Source: Burkholderiales bacterium
GTDB taxonomy: Bacteria; Pseudomonadota; Gammaproteobacteria; Burkholderiales; Burkholderiaceae_C
Assembly: GCA_028868855.1 (NCBI GenBank)
Contig: JAGWTR010000002.1
Coordinates: 1-64,000 of the forward strand
DNA: 64,000 nt
Direction: 5' to 3'
Shown here: positions 56,204-64,000 of the stretch, in pieces
Layout: each line of letters begins with the position of its first letter
How positions within the stretch are numbered: the stretch's first letter is position 1
Program-made: the position numbers and the translations under genes
The notes under the pieces: generated by a model
What the model saw: only the letters and a program-made list of their open reading frames with translations
Databases searched by the model: none
What the model was told of the DNA's origin: nothing

Positions 56204-56542
56204 ATGACCCTGACCTCGTCGCCACAAACCATCCAAGGATCCGCCCCTGATCCGGATGAGTTGCGGCGTCTGCGTTGGCGCTGCCGGCGCGGCCTGCTCG
56301 AAAACGACCTGTTCATTGACCGGTTTTTCGAGTTGCACGGTGAAAACCTGTCCGCTGCGTTGGTCCAGGGTTTGCATGAACTGATGGACCTGTCTGACAA
56401 CGACCTGCTGGATCTCTTCCTGGCGCGCAAGCAGCCACAAGGCAATCTGGACACGGTTGAAGTCCGTCAAGTGCTTGAGTTGATGCACGCCGCCGGTGCT
56501 TCTCGTCTGCCATCTCAGGCAGATGTGACGATTGCCCGATAA
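56204..56542 (+). CDS. sdhE: SdhA flavinylation factor SdhE
   Basis: The 112-residue product is SdhE (YgfY/CptB family), which helps attach FAD to SdhA. The signature RGxxE appears as RRGLLENDLFIDRFF, followed by the helical bundle ending LLDLFLARKQP. It is slightly longer than usual because of a 20-residue polar N-terminus. The ATG at 56204 is used; a TTG four codons earlier is possible. It lies between sdhB and gltA, its normal place in this group. Confidence 0.92.
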   Translation: MTLTSSPQTIQGSAPDPDELRRLRWRCRRGLLENDLFIDRFFELHGENLSAALVQGLHELMDLSDNDLLDLFLARKQPQGNLDTVEVRQVLELMHAAGASRLPSQADVTIAR

Positions 56543-56580
56543 TTAATCCAATTCGCAAGACCGACCCCTAGGAGCCGCTC

Positions 56581-57891
56581 ATGACCCCGTCCGACGTGAA
56601 AGCCACCTTGTCGTTTTCAGACGGCAGCCCCAATATGGATTTGCCGATCTACAAGGGCACTGTTGGCCCCGATGTGATCGACATTCGCAAGCTGTATGCC
56701 CAAACCGGAAAGTTCACCTACGACCCGGGCTTCCTGTCGACGGCCTCGTGCAACTCGTCCATCACCTACATCGATGGCGACAAGGGTGAGCTGCTCTACC
56801 GCGGCTACCCCATCGAACAATTGGCCACGGGCTGCGACTTCCTGGAAACCTGCTATTTGCTGCTGAAGGGCGAGCTGCCCACCGGCACGCAGAAAGAAGA
56901 ATTCGTCGGCCGCGTGACCCAGCACACCATGGTCAACGAGCAGATGCAGTTCTTCTTGCGCGGCTTCCGCCGTGATGCTCACCCGATGGCTGTGTTGACG
57001 GGCCTGGTAGGCGCTTTGTCGGCCTTCTATCACGACAGCACCGACATCAACAACCCTGAGCATCGCGAAATCGCGGCGATCCGCCTGATCGCCAAGATGC
57101 CCACGCTGGTCGCGATGGCCTACAAGTACGCGGTCGGTCAGCCTTTCGTCTACCCGAAGAACAACCTGTCGTACTCCGAGAACTTCATGCACATGATGTT
57201 CGCCACGCCGTGCGAAGAGTACAAGGTTAATGACGTGCTGGTGCGCGCCATGGACCGCATCTTCATCCTGCACGCCGACCACGAGCAAAACGCCTCGACC
57301 TCCACGGTACGTTTGTGCGGCTCGTCAGGAACCAACCCGTTCGCGGCCATCGCGGCTGGTGTGGCTTGCTTGTGGGGCCCCGCTCACGGTGGCGCCAACG
57401 AAGCAGCACTGAACATGCTGGAAGAAATCCAGCGCAACGGCGGCGTCGAAAAGATCGGCGACTTCATCGCACAGGTCAAGGACAAGAACTCGGGCATCAA
57501 GCTGATGGGTTTTGGTCATCGCGTCTACAAGAACTACGACCCGCGTGCCAAGCTGATGCGCGAAACCTGCCACGAAGTGCTGAACGAACTGGGCCTGCAA
57601 AACGACCCATTGTTCAAGTTGGCCATGGCCCTGGAAAAGATCGCTCTGGAAGACGAATACTTCGTGTCGCGCAAGCTGTACCCGAACGTCGATTTCTACT
57701 CAGGCATCGTGCAACGCGCCATCGGCATTCCTGTCTCGCTGTTCACCGCCATTTTCGCCCTGGCGCGTACCGTGGGCTGGATTGCGCAACTGAACGAAAT
57801 GATCGGTGACCCGGAGTACAAAATCGGTCGTCCCCGCCAGTTGTTCGTGGGTTCAGCTTCGCGCGACGTCAAGCCAATCAGCCAGCGCTGA
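56581..57891 (+). CDS. gltA: Citrate synthase
   Basis: The 436-residue enzyme condenses acetyl-CoA and oxaloacetate. It is the large, NADH-sensitive bacterial type: [52 protein letters not shown] with a catalytic histidine, [15 protein letters not shown] and [17 protein letters not shown]. It ends the sdh-gltA run and is followed by a strong terminator. Confidence 0.96.
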   Translation: MTPSDVKATLSFSDGSPNMDLPIYKGTVGPDVIDIRKLYAQTGKFTYDPGFLSTASCNSSITYIDGDKGELLYRGYPIEQLATGCDFLETCYLLLKGELPTGTQKEEFVGRVTQHTMVNEQMQFFLRGFRRDAHPMAVLTGLVGALSAFYHDSTDINNPEHREIAAIRLIAKMPTLVAMAYKYAVGQPFVYPKNNLSYSENFMHMMFATPCEEYKVNDVLVRAMDRIFILHADHEQNASTSTVRLCGSSGTNPFAAIAAGVACLWGPAHGGANEAALNMLEEIQRNGGVEKIGDFIAQVKDKNSGIKLMGFGHRVYKNYDPRAKLMRETCHEVLNELGLQNDPLFKLAMALEKIALEDEYFVSRKLYPNVDFYSGIVQRAIGIPVSLFTAIFALARTVGWIAQLNEMIGDPEYKIGRPRQLFVGSASRDVKPISQR

Positions 57892-57938
57892 TCCGGAAGA
57901 TCTCGTTTTCGATAGGCGGGGTCAAAGACCTCGTGACG

Positions 57939-57965
57939 AACCCCGGCTTGTTCCGGGGTTTTTTT
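57939..57965 (+). terminator. Intrinsic terminator after gltA
   Basis: AACCCCGG and CCGGGGTT form an 8-bp perfect stem with loop CTTGTT, followed by TTTTT. It lies 48 bases past the gltA stop and separates the sdh-gltA run from the leu genes. Confidence 0.92.
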
Positions 57966-58020
57966 CGTGCCGATGGCATAAAATTGATACTTTTCCCCTG
58001 AAGAATCGGCTGTAGGCACC

Positions 58021-59430
58021 ATGGGACGCACCCTTTACGACAAGATCTGGGACGAACACGTCGTCCACACCGAAGATGACGGCACTGCCGTGCTCTACAT
58101 CGATCGCCATCTGGTGCATGAAGTCACCAGCCCGCAAGCGTTTGACGGTTTGACCCTGGCGGGCCGCAAGGTCTGGCGCCTGTCGGCCAATCTGGCGGTG
58201 AGTGATCACAATGTGCCGACCACGGACCGCAGCCATGGCATCTCCGATCCTGTCTCGAAATTGCAGGTCGATACGCTGGACGCCAACTGTGACCGCGTTG
58301 GCATCACGCAATTCAAGATGAGCGACAAGCGCCAGGGCATTGTTCACGTGATTGGCCCGGAGCAGGGCGCCACCTTGCCGGGCATGACCGTGGTGTGTGG
58401 TGACAGTCACACCTCCACCCACGGCGCTTTTGGCGCGCTGGCCCATGGCATTGGCACTAGTGAGGTCGAGCACGTGCTGGCCACGCAAACGCTGCTGGCC
58501 AAGAAGGCCAAGAACATGCTGATCAAGGTCGAAGGCCACTTGCCCAAGGGCTGCGGCGCCAAGGACATTGTGCTGGCCATCATCGGCAAGATCGGCACTG
58601 CAGGCGGCACCGGCTACACCATCGAATTTGCCGGCAGCGCCATCCGCGCATTGAGCATGGAAGGTCGCATGACGGTGTGTAACATGGCCATCGAAGGCGG
58701 CGCGCGTGCCGGTTTGGTGGCTGTGGACGACACCACCATCAACTACACCAAGGGCCGTCCCTTCTCGCCCAAAGGGCTGGAGTGGGAGCTCGCTGCCACC
58801 TATTGGCGCACCTTGTATTCCGACCCCGACGCCCATTGGGACTCTGTGGTCGAGTTGGACGCCAGCCAGATCAAGCCGCAAGTCACCTGGGGTACCTCGC
58901 CCGAGATGGTTTTGTCCATTGACGACCGCGTTCCTGATCCTGACAAGGAAAAGGATCCCAACAAACGATCGGCCATGGAGCGCGCCTTGCAGTACATGGC
59001 GCTCGACCCCAACAAGGCCATCAGCGACATTCGCATCGACAAGGTTTTCATCGGCTCGTGCACCAACTCGCGCATCGAAGACATGCGCGAAGCGGCCGCC
59101 GTGGTTAAGCGCGTGGGTGGACGCATCGCCTCCAACGTCAAGCTGGCGCTGATCGTTCCGGGCTCGGGCCTGGTCAAGGAGCAGGCAGAGCGCGAAGGGC
59201 TCGATGTAATCTTCAAGGCCGCGGGCTTCGAGTGGCGCGAGCCGGGTTGCTCCATGTGTCTGGCCATGAATGCCGACCGCCTGGAGCCGGGCGAGCGTTG
59301 CGCCTCGACCAGCAATCGCAATTTTGAAGGTCGGCAGGGCGCAGGTGGCCGTACGCACCTGGTCAGCCCGGCGATGGCCGCGGCTGCCGCCATGGAAGGC
59401 CACTTCGTGGACGTGCGCCGCATCGCCTGA
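58021..59430 (+). CDS. leuC: 3-isopropylmalate dehydratase large subunit
   Basis: The 469-residue subunit isomerises 2- to 3-isopropylmalate with LeuD in leucine synthesis. Cluster cysteines are in [12 protein letters not shown] and [43 protein letters not shown] is split across the active site. It starts about 55 bases after the gltA terminator, so a promoter should lie in that short space (a TAAAAT box is near 57979), and it leads the leuC-leuD-leuB-asd run. Confidence 0.96.
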   Translation: MGRTLYDKIWDEHVVHTEDDGTAVLYIDRHLVHEVTSPQAFDGLTLAGRKVWRLSANLAVSDHNVPTTDRSHGISDPVSKLQVDTLDANCDRVGITQFKMSDKRQGIVHVIGPEQGATLPGMTVVCGDSHTSTHGAFGALAHGIGTSEVEHVLATQTLLAKKAKNMLIKVEGHLPKGCGAKDIVLAIIGKIGTAGGTGYTIEFAGSAIRALSMEGRMTVCNMAIEGGARAGLVAVDDTTINYTKGRPFSPKGLEWELAATYWRTLYSDPDAHWDSVVELDASQIKPQVTWGTSPEMVLSIDDRVPDPDKEKDPNKRSAMERALQYMALDPNKAISDIRIDKVFIGSCTNSRIEDMREAAAVVKRVGGRIASNVKLALIVPGSGLVKEQAEREGLDVIFKAAGFEWREPGCSMCLAMNADRLEPGERCASTSNRNFEGRQGAGGRTHLVSPAMAAAAAMEGHFVDVRRIA

Positions 59431-59466
59431 TCGTCCCTTGATTTATACCCGTCTGGAGTGATTCTC

Positions 59467-59598
59467 ATGAAACGTCTTGCCTCTCTAATCCTGGTGACCT
59501 TGGCTGTGGCATCGCTGACCGCTTGCAACACCATGAATGGTTTCGGTGAAGACCTCCATAAGGTCGGAGACAAGATCTCCGGCGCCGCCAAAAAGTAA
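59467..59598 (+). CDS. Entericidin-like small lipoprotein
   Basis: This 43-residue product is too short for most gene finders. It has a lipoprotein signal peptide with lipobox LTAC (residues 16-19), then the entericidin EcnA/B pattern: NTMNGFGEDLHKVGDKISGAAKK. A GGAG site lies eight bases ahead of the ATG. It sits exactly between leuC and leuD, where Burkholderiales often carry such a gene. Entericidins are small envelope lipoproteins linked to stress-induced lysis in enterics; here the role is unknown. Confidence 0.88.
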   Translation: MKRLASLILVTLAVASLTACNTMNGFGEDLHKVGDKISGAAKK

Positions 59599-59604
59599 TC
59601 TCTC

Positions 59605-60252
59605 ATGCAAGCATTTCGCATTCACAAGGGGCTCGTGGCCCCGATGGACCGGGACAACGTTGACACCGACGCCATCATTCCCAAGCAGTTCCTGAAGTCG
59701 ATCAAGCGCACGGGTTTCGGCCCCAATTTGTTTGACGAATGGCGTTACTTGGACGCGGGCGAACCCGGCCAAGATCCGGCCACACGCAAGTCCAACCCGG
59801 ACTTCGTGCTCAACCAGCCGCGCTACCAAGGCGCCTCCGTCCTGCTGGCACGCAAGAACTTCGGTTGCGGCTCCAGCCGGGAGCATGCGCCCTGGGCCTT
59901 GGATCAGTATGGCTTTCGCGCCATCATTGCGCCCAGTTTTGCCGACATCTTCTTCAATAACAGTTTCAAGAACGGACTCTTGCCGATCCAGTTGTCGGAG
60001 TTGCAGGTCGACAATCTGTTCAATGAGGTGTTCGCTTTCCCGGGCTATGAATTGACCATCGACCTGGAGCGTCAGCTTGTCGTCAAACCCGACGGCACCG
60101 AGTTGCCCTTTGACGTGCAGCCCTTCCGCAAGTTCTGTCTGCTCAACGGTTTCGATGACATCGGTCTGACCCTGCGCCACGCCGACAAGATCAAGGCCTT
60201 TGAAGCCGAACGCTTGGCCCAGAAGCCTTGGCTGAACCACCGCATCGTCTAA
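59605..60252 (+). CDS. leuD: 3-isopropylmalate dehydratase small subunit
   Basis: The 215-residue subunit supplies the swivel domain to LeuC. The conserved [35 protein letters not shown] and [17 protein letters not shown] are present. It starts six bases after the entericidin-like gene. The length is normal. Confidence 0.96.
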   Translation: MQAFRIHKGLVAPMDRDNVDTDAIIPKQFLKSIKRTGFGPNLFDEWRYLDAGEPGQDPATRKSNPDFVLNQPRYQGASVLLARKNFGCGSSREHAPWALDQYGFRAIIAPSFADIFFNNSFKNGLLPIQLSELQVDNLFNEVFAFPGYELTIDLERQLVVKPDGTELPFDVQPFRKFCLLNGFDDIGLTLRHADKIKAFEAERLAQKPWLNHRIV

Positions 60253-60276
60253 GCGAGTCGTCTAGAAATCATGGTT

Positions 60277-61356
60277 ATGAAAATTGCAGTCTTGCCGGGT
60301 GACGGCATCGGCCCCGAAATCGTCACCGAGGCCGTCAAGGTGCTCAAGGCGCTCGACCTGTCTTTCGAGATGGAAGAGGCCAAGGTGGGCGGCGCCGCCT
60401 ACGACGCCTATGGGCACCCGCTGCCTGAGCACACCCTGAAGCTGGCCATGGACTCCGACGCCGTGCTGTTCGGCTCGGTGGGCGACTGGAAGTACGACAA
60501 GCTGGACCGCCCGCTGCGCCCCGAGCAAGCCATCCTGGGCCTGCGCAAGAACATGGGCCTGTTCGCCAACTTCCGTCCCGCCATTTGCTATCCCCAGCTC
60601 ACGCACGCATCCAGCCTCAAGCCAGAGCTGGTCGCCGGTCTGGACATTCTCATCATTCGCGAATTGACGGGGGACATCTATTTCGGCCAGCCCCGTGGCC
60701 GTCGCCTGTCGCCGGACGGCGAGTTCAAGGGTGCGGAAGAAGCCTTCGACACCATGCGCTACTCGCGCCCCGAGATCGAGCGCATCGCCCACGTGGCCTT
60801 CCAGGCTGCCCGCAAGCGCGGCAAGCGCGTCACCAGCGTCGACAAGGCCAATGTGCTGGAGACTTTCCAGTTCTGGAAGGACGTGGTCATTGAGGTGCAC
60901 GCCCAGTACCCCGATGTCGAGTTGGATCACATGTACGTGGACAACGCGGCCATGCAGTTGGTCAAGGCGCCCAAGAAGTTTGACGTGCTGTTCACGGGCA
61001 ACATGTTCGGCGACATCCTGTCTGACGCTGCGGCTATGCTGACCGGCTCGATCGGCATGCTGCCTTCGGCCTCTCTGAACGCCAAGGGGCAGGGCCTGTA
61101 CGAGCCCAGCCACGGCTCGGCTCCAGACATCGCCGGCAAGGGCGTGGCCAACCCGCTGGCCACCATCCTGAGCGCCGCCATGATGCTGCGCTTCAGCCTG
61201 AACCAGGAAGCTGCGGCCAGCCGCATCGAAGCCGCTGTGCAGGCGGTGCTGGAGCAGGGACTGCGCACTGGCGACATCTTCAGCGAAGGCACTCGCAAGG
61301 TCGGCACGGCCGAGATGGGCGAGGCCGTAGTGGCCGCGCTGTCGCGACAAGGTTAA
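60277..61356 (+). CDS. leuB: 3-isopropylmalate dehydrogenase
   Basis: The 359-residue enzyme oxidatively decarboxylates 3-isopropylmalate. It begins [30 protein letters not shown] holds the substrate arginines, [12 protein letters not shown] the catalytic lysine and [25 protein letters not shown] the metal-binding aspartates. The ATG at 60277 matches the usual start; one two codons earlier (60271) is equally open. It follows leuD by about 24 bases. Confidence 0.96.
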   Translation: MKIAVLPGDGIGPEIVTEAVKVLKALDLSFEMEEAKVGGAAYDAYGHPLPEHTLKLAMDSDAVLFGSVGDWKYDKLDRPLRPEQAILGLRKNMGLFANFRPAICYPQLTHASSLKPELVAGLDILIIRELTGDIYFGQPRGRRLSPDGEFKGAEEAFDTMRYSRPEIERIAHVAFQAARKRGKRVTSVDKANVLETFQFWKDVVIEVHAQYPDVELDHMYVDNAAMQLVKAPKKFDVLFTGNMFGDILSDAAAMLTGSIGMLPSASLNAKGQGLYEPSHGSAPDIAGKGVANPLATILSAAMMLRFSLNQEAAASRIEAAVQAVLEQGLRTGDIFSEGTRKVGTAEMGEAVVAALSRQG

Positions 61357-61395
61357 GGCTTTCAAGGCTGAGCTGGGCCTGCATTACAAGGACAC

Positions 61396-62535
61396 ATGAA
61401 AATGGCAACGAAACTGGTTGGTTTGGTCGGATGGCGCGGAATGGTCGGCTCGGTCCTGATGGATCGCATGCAGGCTGAGGGTGATTTCGCCCTCATCGAG
61501 CCCATGTTCTTCAGCACCAGCAACGCTGGCGGCAAAGCGCCCGTCATGGCCAAGAACGAGACCACGCTCAAGGACGCCTACGACATCGGGGAACTCAAGC
61601 GCTGCGACATCATCATCACGGCGCAGGGCGGCGATTACACCAGCGAGGTGTTTGCCAAATTGCGCGCCGCTGGTTGGAACGGCCACTGGATCGACGCAGC
61701 GTCCACACTGCGCATGCAGGACGACGCCGTCATCATCCTGGACCCGGTTAACCTGCCGGTCATCAAAAACGCACTGACCAAGGGCGGCAACAACTGGGTG
61801 GGTGGCAATTGCACCGTCAGTTGCATGCTGATGGGCGTGGGGGCGCTCTACAAGGCCGGGCTGGTCGAGTGGATGTCGACGCAGACCTACCAGGCCGCCT
61901 CAGGTGGTGGCGCCCAGCACATGCGCGAATTGCTGACGCAGTTTGGCACGCTCAATGCTGAGGTCAAGTCCTTACTGGACGACCCCAAGAGCGCCATCCT
62001 GGAAATCGACCGCAAGATCATCGCCAAGCAACGCTCTTTGAGTTCGGCGGAAACTACCAATTTCGGTGTTCCGCTGGGTGGCTCGTTGATCCCGTGGATC
62101 GACAAGGACCTGAACAATGGCATGAGCAAGGAAGAGTGGAAGGGGGGCGCCGAAACCAACAAGATCCTGGGGCAGGGCGCGGGCTTTGGCACACCGGCCA
62201 TCCCAGTTGATGGCTTCTGCGTTCGCATTGGCGCCATGCGCTGTCACAGCCAGGCATTGACCTTCAAGCTCAAGAAGGATGTCCCCTTGGCCGATATCGA
62301 AGCCATGATCGCTGCCGATAACCAATGGGTCAAGGTCGTGCCCAACACTCGTGAGGCCACTATCAAGGACCTCACTCCTGTTGCGGTGACCGGTACCTTG
62401 ACCATCCCGGTGGGGCGCCTGCGCAAGATGGCCATGGGTGCCGACTATCTGGGGGCCTTCACCGTCGGCGATCAGCTGCTTTGGGGGGCTGCGGAACCGC
62501 TGCGCCGCATGCTGCGCATACTTTTAGGTGCCTGA
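61396..62535 (+). CDS. asd: Aspartate-semialdehyde dehydrogenase
   Basis: The 379-residue enzyme reduces aspartyl phosphate on the way to lysine, methionine and threonine. The NADP loop is [18 protein letters not shown], the catalytic cysteine lies in [14 protein letters not shown], and the substrate arginine and histidine in [14 protein letters not shown]. The length suits the gram-negative type. ATG codons at 61396 and 61402 are both possible. It follows leuB by 39 bases and precedes fimV, an order common in this group. Confidence 0.95.
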   Translation: MKMATKLVGLVGWRGMVGSVLMDRMQAEGDFALIEPMFFSTSNAGGKAPVMAKNETTLKDAYDIGELKRCDIIITAQGGDYTSEVFAKLRAAGWNGHWIDAASTLRMQDDAVIILDPVNLPVIKNALTKGGNNWVGGNCTVSCMLMGVGALYKAGLVEWMSTQTYQAASGGGAQHMRELLTQFGTLNAEVKSLLDDPKSAILEIDRKIIAKQRSLSSAETTNFGVPLGGSLIPWIDKDLNNGMSKEEWKGGAETNKILGQGAGFGTPAIPVDGFCVRIGAMRCHSQALTFKLKKDVPLADIEAMIAADNQWVKVVPNTREATIKDLTPVAVTGTLTIPVGRLRKMAMGADYLGAFTVGDQLLWGAAEPLRRMLRILLGA

Positions 62536-62688
62536 TCGGGCCATAAAGCTGTTGTATCTAGCGCAGTCTTGCAATGGCTTGAAACAATCTCGTGTCCGCT
62601 GATGTTGCCATGGGGCGACAATAGCGGCCACTGTGGCCCTGTAAGTCTTGGCATTGGCCGAGAGTACACGGTCAGTATTTGCATTAGC

Positions 62689-62717
62689 TTGTCACCGTAT
62701 CTGCTTGATGCTATTGT
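62689..62717 (+). promoter_or_regulatory. Likely sigma-70 promoter of fimV
   Basis: TTGTCA (62689-62694) and TATTGT (62712-62717) are spaced by exactly 17 bases in the 291-base gap between asd and fimV. Transcription would start near 62724, leaving a leader of about 100 bases. The only other item I note in this gap is the tight palindrome GGCCACTGTGGCC near 62625. Confidence 0.5.
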
Positions 62718-62826
62718 GTTTTCTGCTGCGTACCGTCTGCGGGTGCGGGTTTGCGACCGAATCTGTCCTGGATTGGGGTGAACCTGTGGGTCGATTGAAC
62801 GGCCTCATGACGACTTGGGAGACGCC

Positions 62827-64000
62827 TTGAAAGATCATTCGTTGTCCGTTGGGCGCTTTGCCCTGAACCGTGTTGCTGTTGCTGCGGCTTGTACCGCACT
62901 GACCTTGCTGCCAGCCGTCTCCTGGGCGTTGGGGCTAGGGCGCTTGAATGTGCAGTCCGCGCTGGGCGAAGCCTTGCGCGCTGAGATCGATGTCACTAGC
63001 CTTACTTCGGAAGAGGGTGCGTCGCTGCAGGTGAAGGTGGCCACACCTGAAACCTATCGTGCGGCGGGGGTTGATTACAACCAAGTGCTGGGCGCCACTT
63101 CCATCGTGTTGCAACGCCGCGCCGATGGACGACCTTTCCTTAAGATCGCCAGCGACCGTGCGGTGCAAGAGCCTTTTGTCGATGTGATTTTGGACCTGAC
63201 TTGGTCGTCCGGTCGACTGGTGCGCGAATACACCTTGCTATTTGATCCCCCAACCGCGATGTCGCGCGCGCCAGTTCAGTCGACTGCTCCGGTGATGGAT
63301 TCGACCGCGCCTGTGGCACAGCCAGCACCGAGCACGGCCATTGCGCCTGCGCCCCATTCCAAAGCTGTGGCTTCCACGCCCGTGGCGGAGCCGCTCAAGC
63401 CGCGTAGCAAGGCCGCGGTGGCTTCTGCCCCGAGCGCGCCTTCGGCTGTGGCGCAAAAACCTGTTCCCGCGCCTGCACTAGTGCCCGCACCAGTGCCTGC
63501 CGAGTCCGCCTCTGCGGCAACGCGTCAATCTGAGCCGTCGGCGCGGACTGTGCGTGTGCGCTCTGGCGATTCGCTGTCCGGCATTGCCTCACGCTCCCTG
63601 CAGGCGGGCGTGTCGCTGGATCAGATGTTGGTCGGGCTGTATCGGGCCAATCCACAAGCCTTCCAGGGCAGCAACATGAATCGCCTGAAGTCGGGGGTGG
63701 TGTTGAATGTGCCCACGGCTGACCAGGTCAAGGAGGTTGCTCCGACTGAAGCGCGTCAGGTCATTGTCGCGCAGAGTGCCGATTTTGCCGCGTATCGGGA
63801 ACGCCTGGCTGGTGCCGTGACCGCTACCGCGCCTGAAAAACCGCAGCGTCAAGCGGCCGGAAAGGTCGAGGCCGAAGTCAAGGATCGCAAGCAGGCCGTT
63901 GCGCCCACGCCCGACAAGCTCACGTTGAGCAAGGGTAGTGTGGGTCCTGCGTCGGCTCCGGCCGCTGAAGACCGCTTGGCCAAGACCAGGGCTCAGCAAG
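62827..64000 (+). CDS. fimV: FimV/HubP-like polar protein, N-terminal part (cut by window end)
   Basis: The frame is open from a TTG at 62827 (GGGAG site six bases ahead) to the window end, 391 codons. No in-frame ATG is available upstream. A signal peptide (core AVAAACTALTLLPAVSWA) precedes the FimV N-terminal domain (LGLGRLNVQSALGEALRAEIDV, then VDVILDLTWSSGRLVREYTLLFDPP). A Pro/Ala/Val-rich linker follows (~140-238), then a LysM-type peptidoglycan-binding segment from about 241 (VRSGDSLSGIA, LYRANPQAF). FimV/HubP organises the cell pole, type IV pili and chemosensory proteins. The missing C-terminus should hold the TPR-containing cytoplasmic part. Confidence 0.88.
   Translation, partial: MKDHSLSVGRFALNRVAVAAACTALTLLPAVSWALGLGRLNVQSALGEALRAEIDVTSLTSEEGASLQVKVATPETYRAAGVDYNQVLGATSIVLQRRADGRPFLKIASDRAVQEPFVDVILDLTWSSGRLVREYTLLFDPPTAMSRAPVQSTAPVMDSTAPVAQPAPSTAIAPAPHSKAVASTPVAEPLKPRSKAAVASAPSAPSAVAQKPVPAPALVPAPVPAESASAATRQSEPSARTVRVRSGDSLSGIASRSLQAGVSLDQMLVGLYRANPQAFQGSNMNRLKSGVVLNVPTADQVKEVAPTEARQVIVAQSADFAAYRERLAGAVTATAPEKPQRQAAGKVEAEVKDRKQAVAPTPDKLTLSKGSVGPASAPAAEDRLAKTRAQQ

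Noticed and set aside
62620-62640. GGCCACTGTGGCC palindrome between asd and fimV as a terminator.
   Set aside because: The loop would be too small for a stable RNA hairpin and no T-run follows on either strand.
1-64000. CRISPR arrays, insertion sequences, prophage, toxin-antitoxin or restriction genes.
   Set aside because: No regular spaced repeats, transposase motifs, terminal inverted repeats or defence-type domains were seen; most genes have a clear housekeeping assignment.

Overview
The window is a stretch of high-GC bacterial chromosome with no sign of plasmid, phage or insertion-sequence material. Gene content and order point to a betaproteobacterium of the order Burkholderiales, most likely Comamonadaceae or a close relative. 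The basis is the runs sdhCDAB-sdhE-gltA-leuC-(entericidin)-leuD-leuB-asd-fimV and mdh next to a CitE-like lyase and a divergent GntR regulator, zapA followed by 6S RNA, PrpR-controlled prpBC-acnD-prpF, and an EpsL-type outer-membrane protein. The taxon is inferred from synteny by eye, not from a database search.

Layout. 0-3.1 kb: tRNA-Ala(CGC), a hydroxyacid dehydrogenase, a GGDEF protein with an altered active site, 6S RNA and a zapA/zapB-like pair. 3.1-11.7 kb: a cobalamin riboswitch followed by btuB-cobU-btuF-btuC-btuD-cobO-cobT-cobS-cobC, a co-directional, tightly packed B12 uptake and nucleotide-loop assembly unit. 11.7-21.1 kb (minus strand): fmdB-DUF502-aspS-nudB-nuclease-clsB, a sodium:solute symporter, and ubiJ-ubiB. 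21.1-26.5 kb: a small exopolysaccharide set (initiating sugar-phosphate transferase, EpsL-like porin, galE, manC). 26.5-35.5 kb: gph-ubiG, an ArsC-like protein, acnA, a bile-acid-symporter-like transporter, rluA-family synthase, UPF0158 protein, sbcB and an unknown exported protein. 35.6-47.4 kb: acnB, an unknown exported protein, and the 2-methylcitrate operon prpB-prpC-acnD-prpF with a sigma-54 promoter and the divergent activator gene prpR. 47.5-52.7 kb: an unusual radical SAM protein, a CitE-like lyase, mdh and gntR. 52.7-64 kb: succinate dehydrogenase operon, gltA, leucine biosynthesis genes, asd and the start of fimV (cut by the window end).

How it works together. About 20 kb is devoted to carboxylic-acid metabolism: three aconitase-family enzymes (AcnA, AcnB, AcnD), two citrate-synthase-family enzymes (PrpC, GltA), plus LeuC/LeuD which are aconitase relatives. 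These serve the TCA cycle, propionate oxidation via 2-methylcitrate, and leucine synthesis. Local control signals seen directly are a sigma-54 promoter for prpB, a PrpR-type palindrome before prpR, a perfect palindrome between mdh and gntR, and a structured leader before sdhC. The B12 unit imports and rebuilds cobalamin; no corrin-ring synthesis genes lie in this window.

Most of the window is conserved housekeeping DNA. I do not see a clear new multi-gene defence or mobile system. The most promising unexplained items are the nested and alternative hairpins ahead of sdhC, the CX4CX2C radical SAM protein, the GGDEF protein with an apparently intact inhibitory site but altered catalytic motif, and the short open frame and hairpin ahead of the exopolysaccharide genes.
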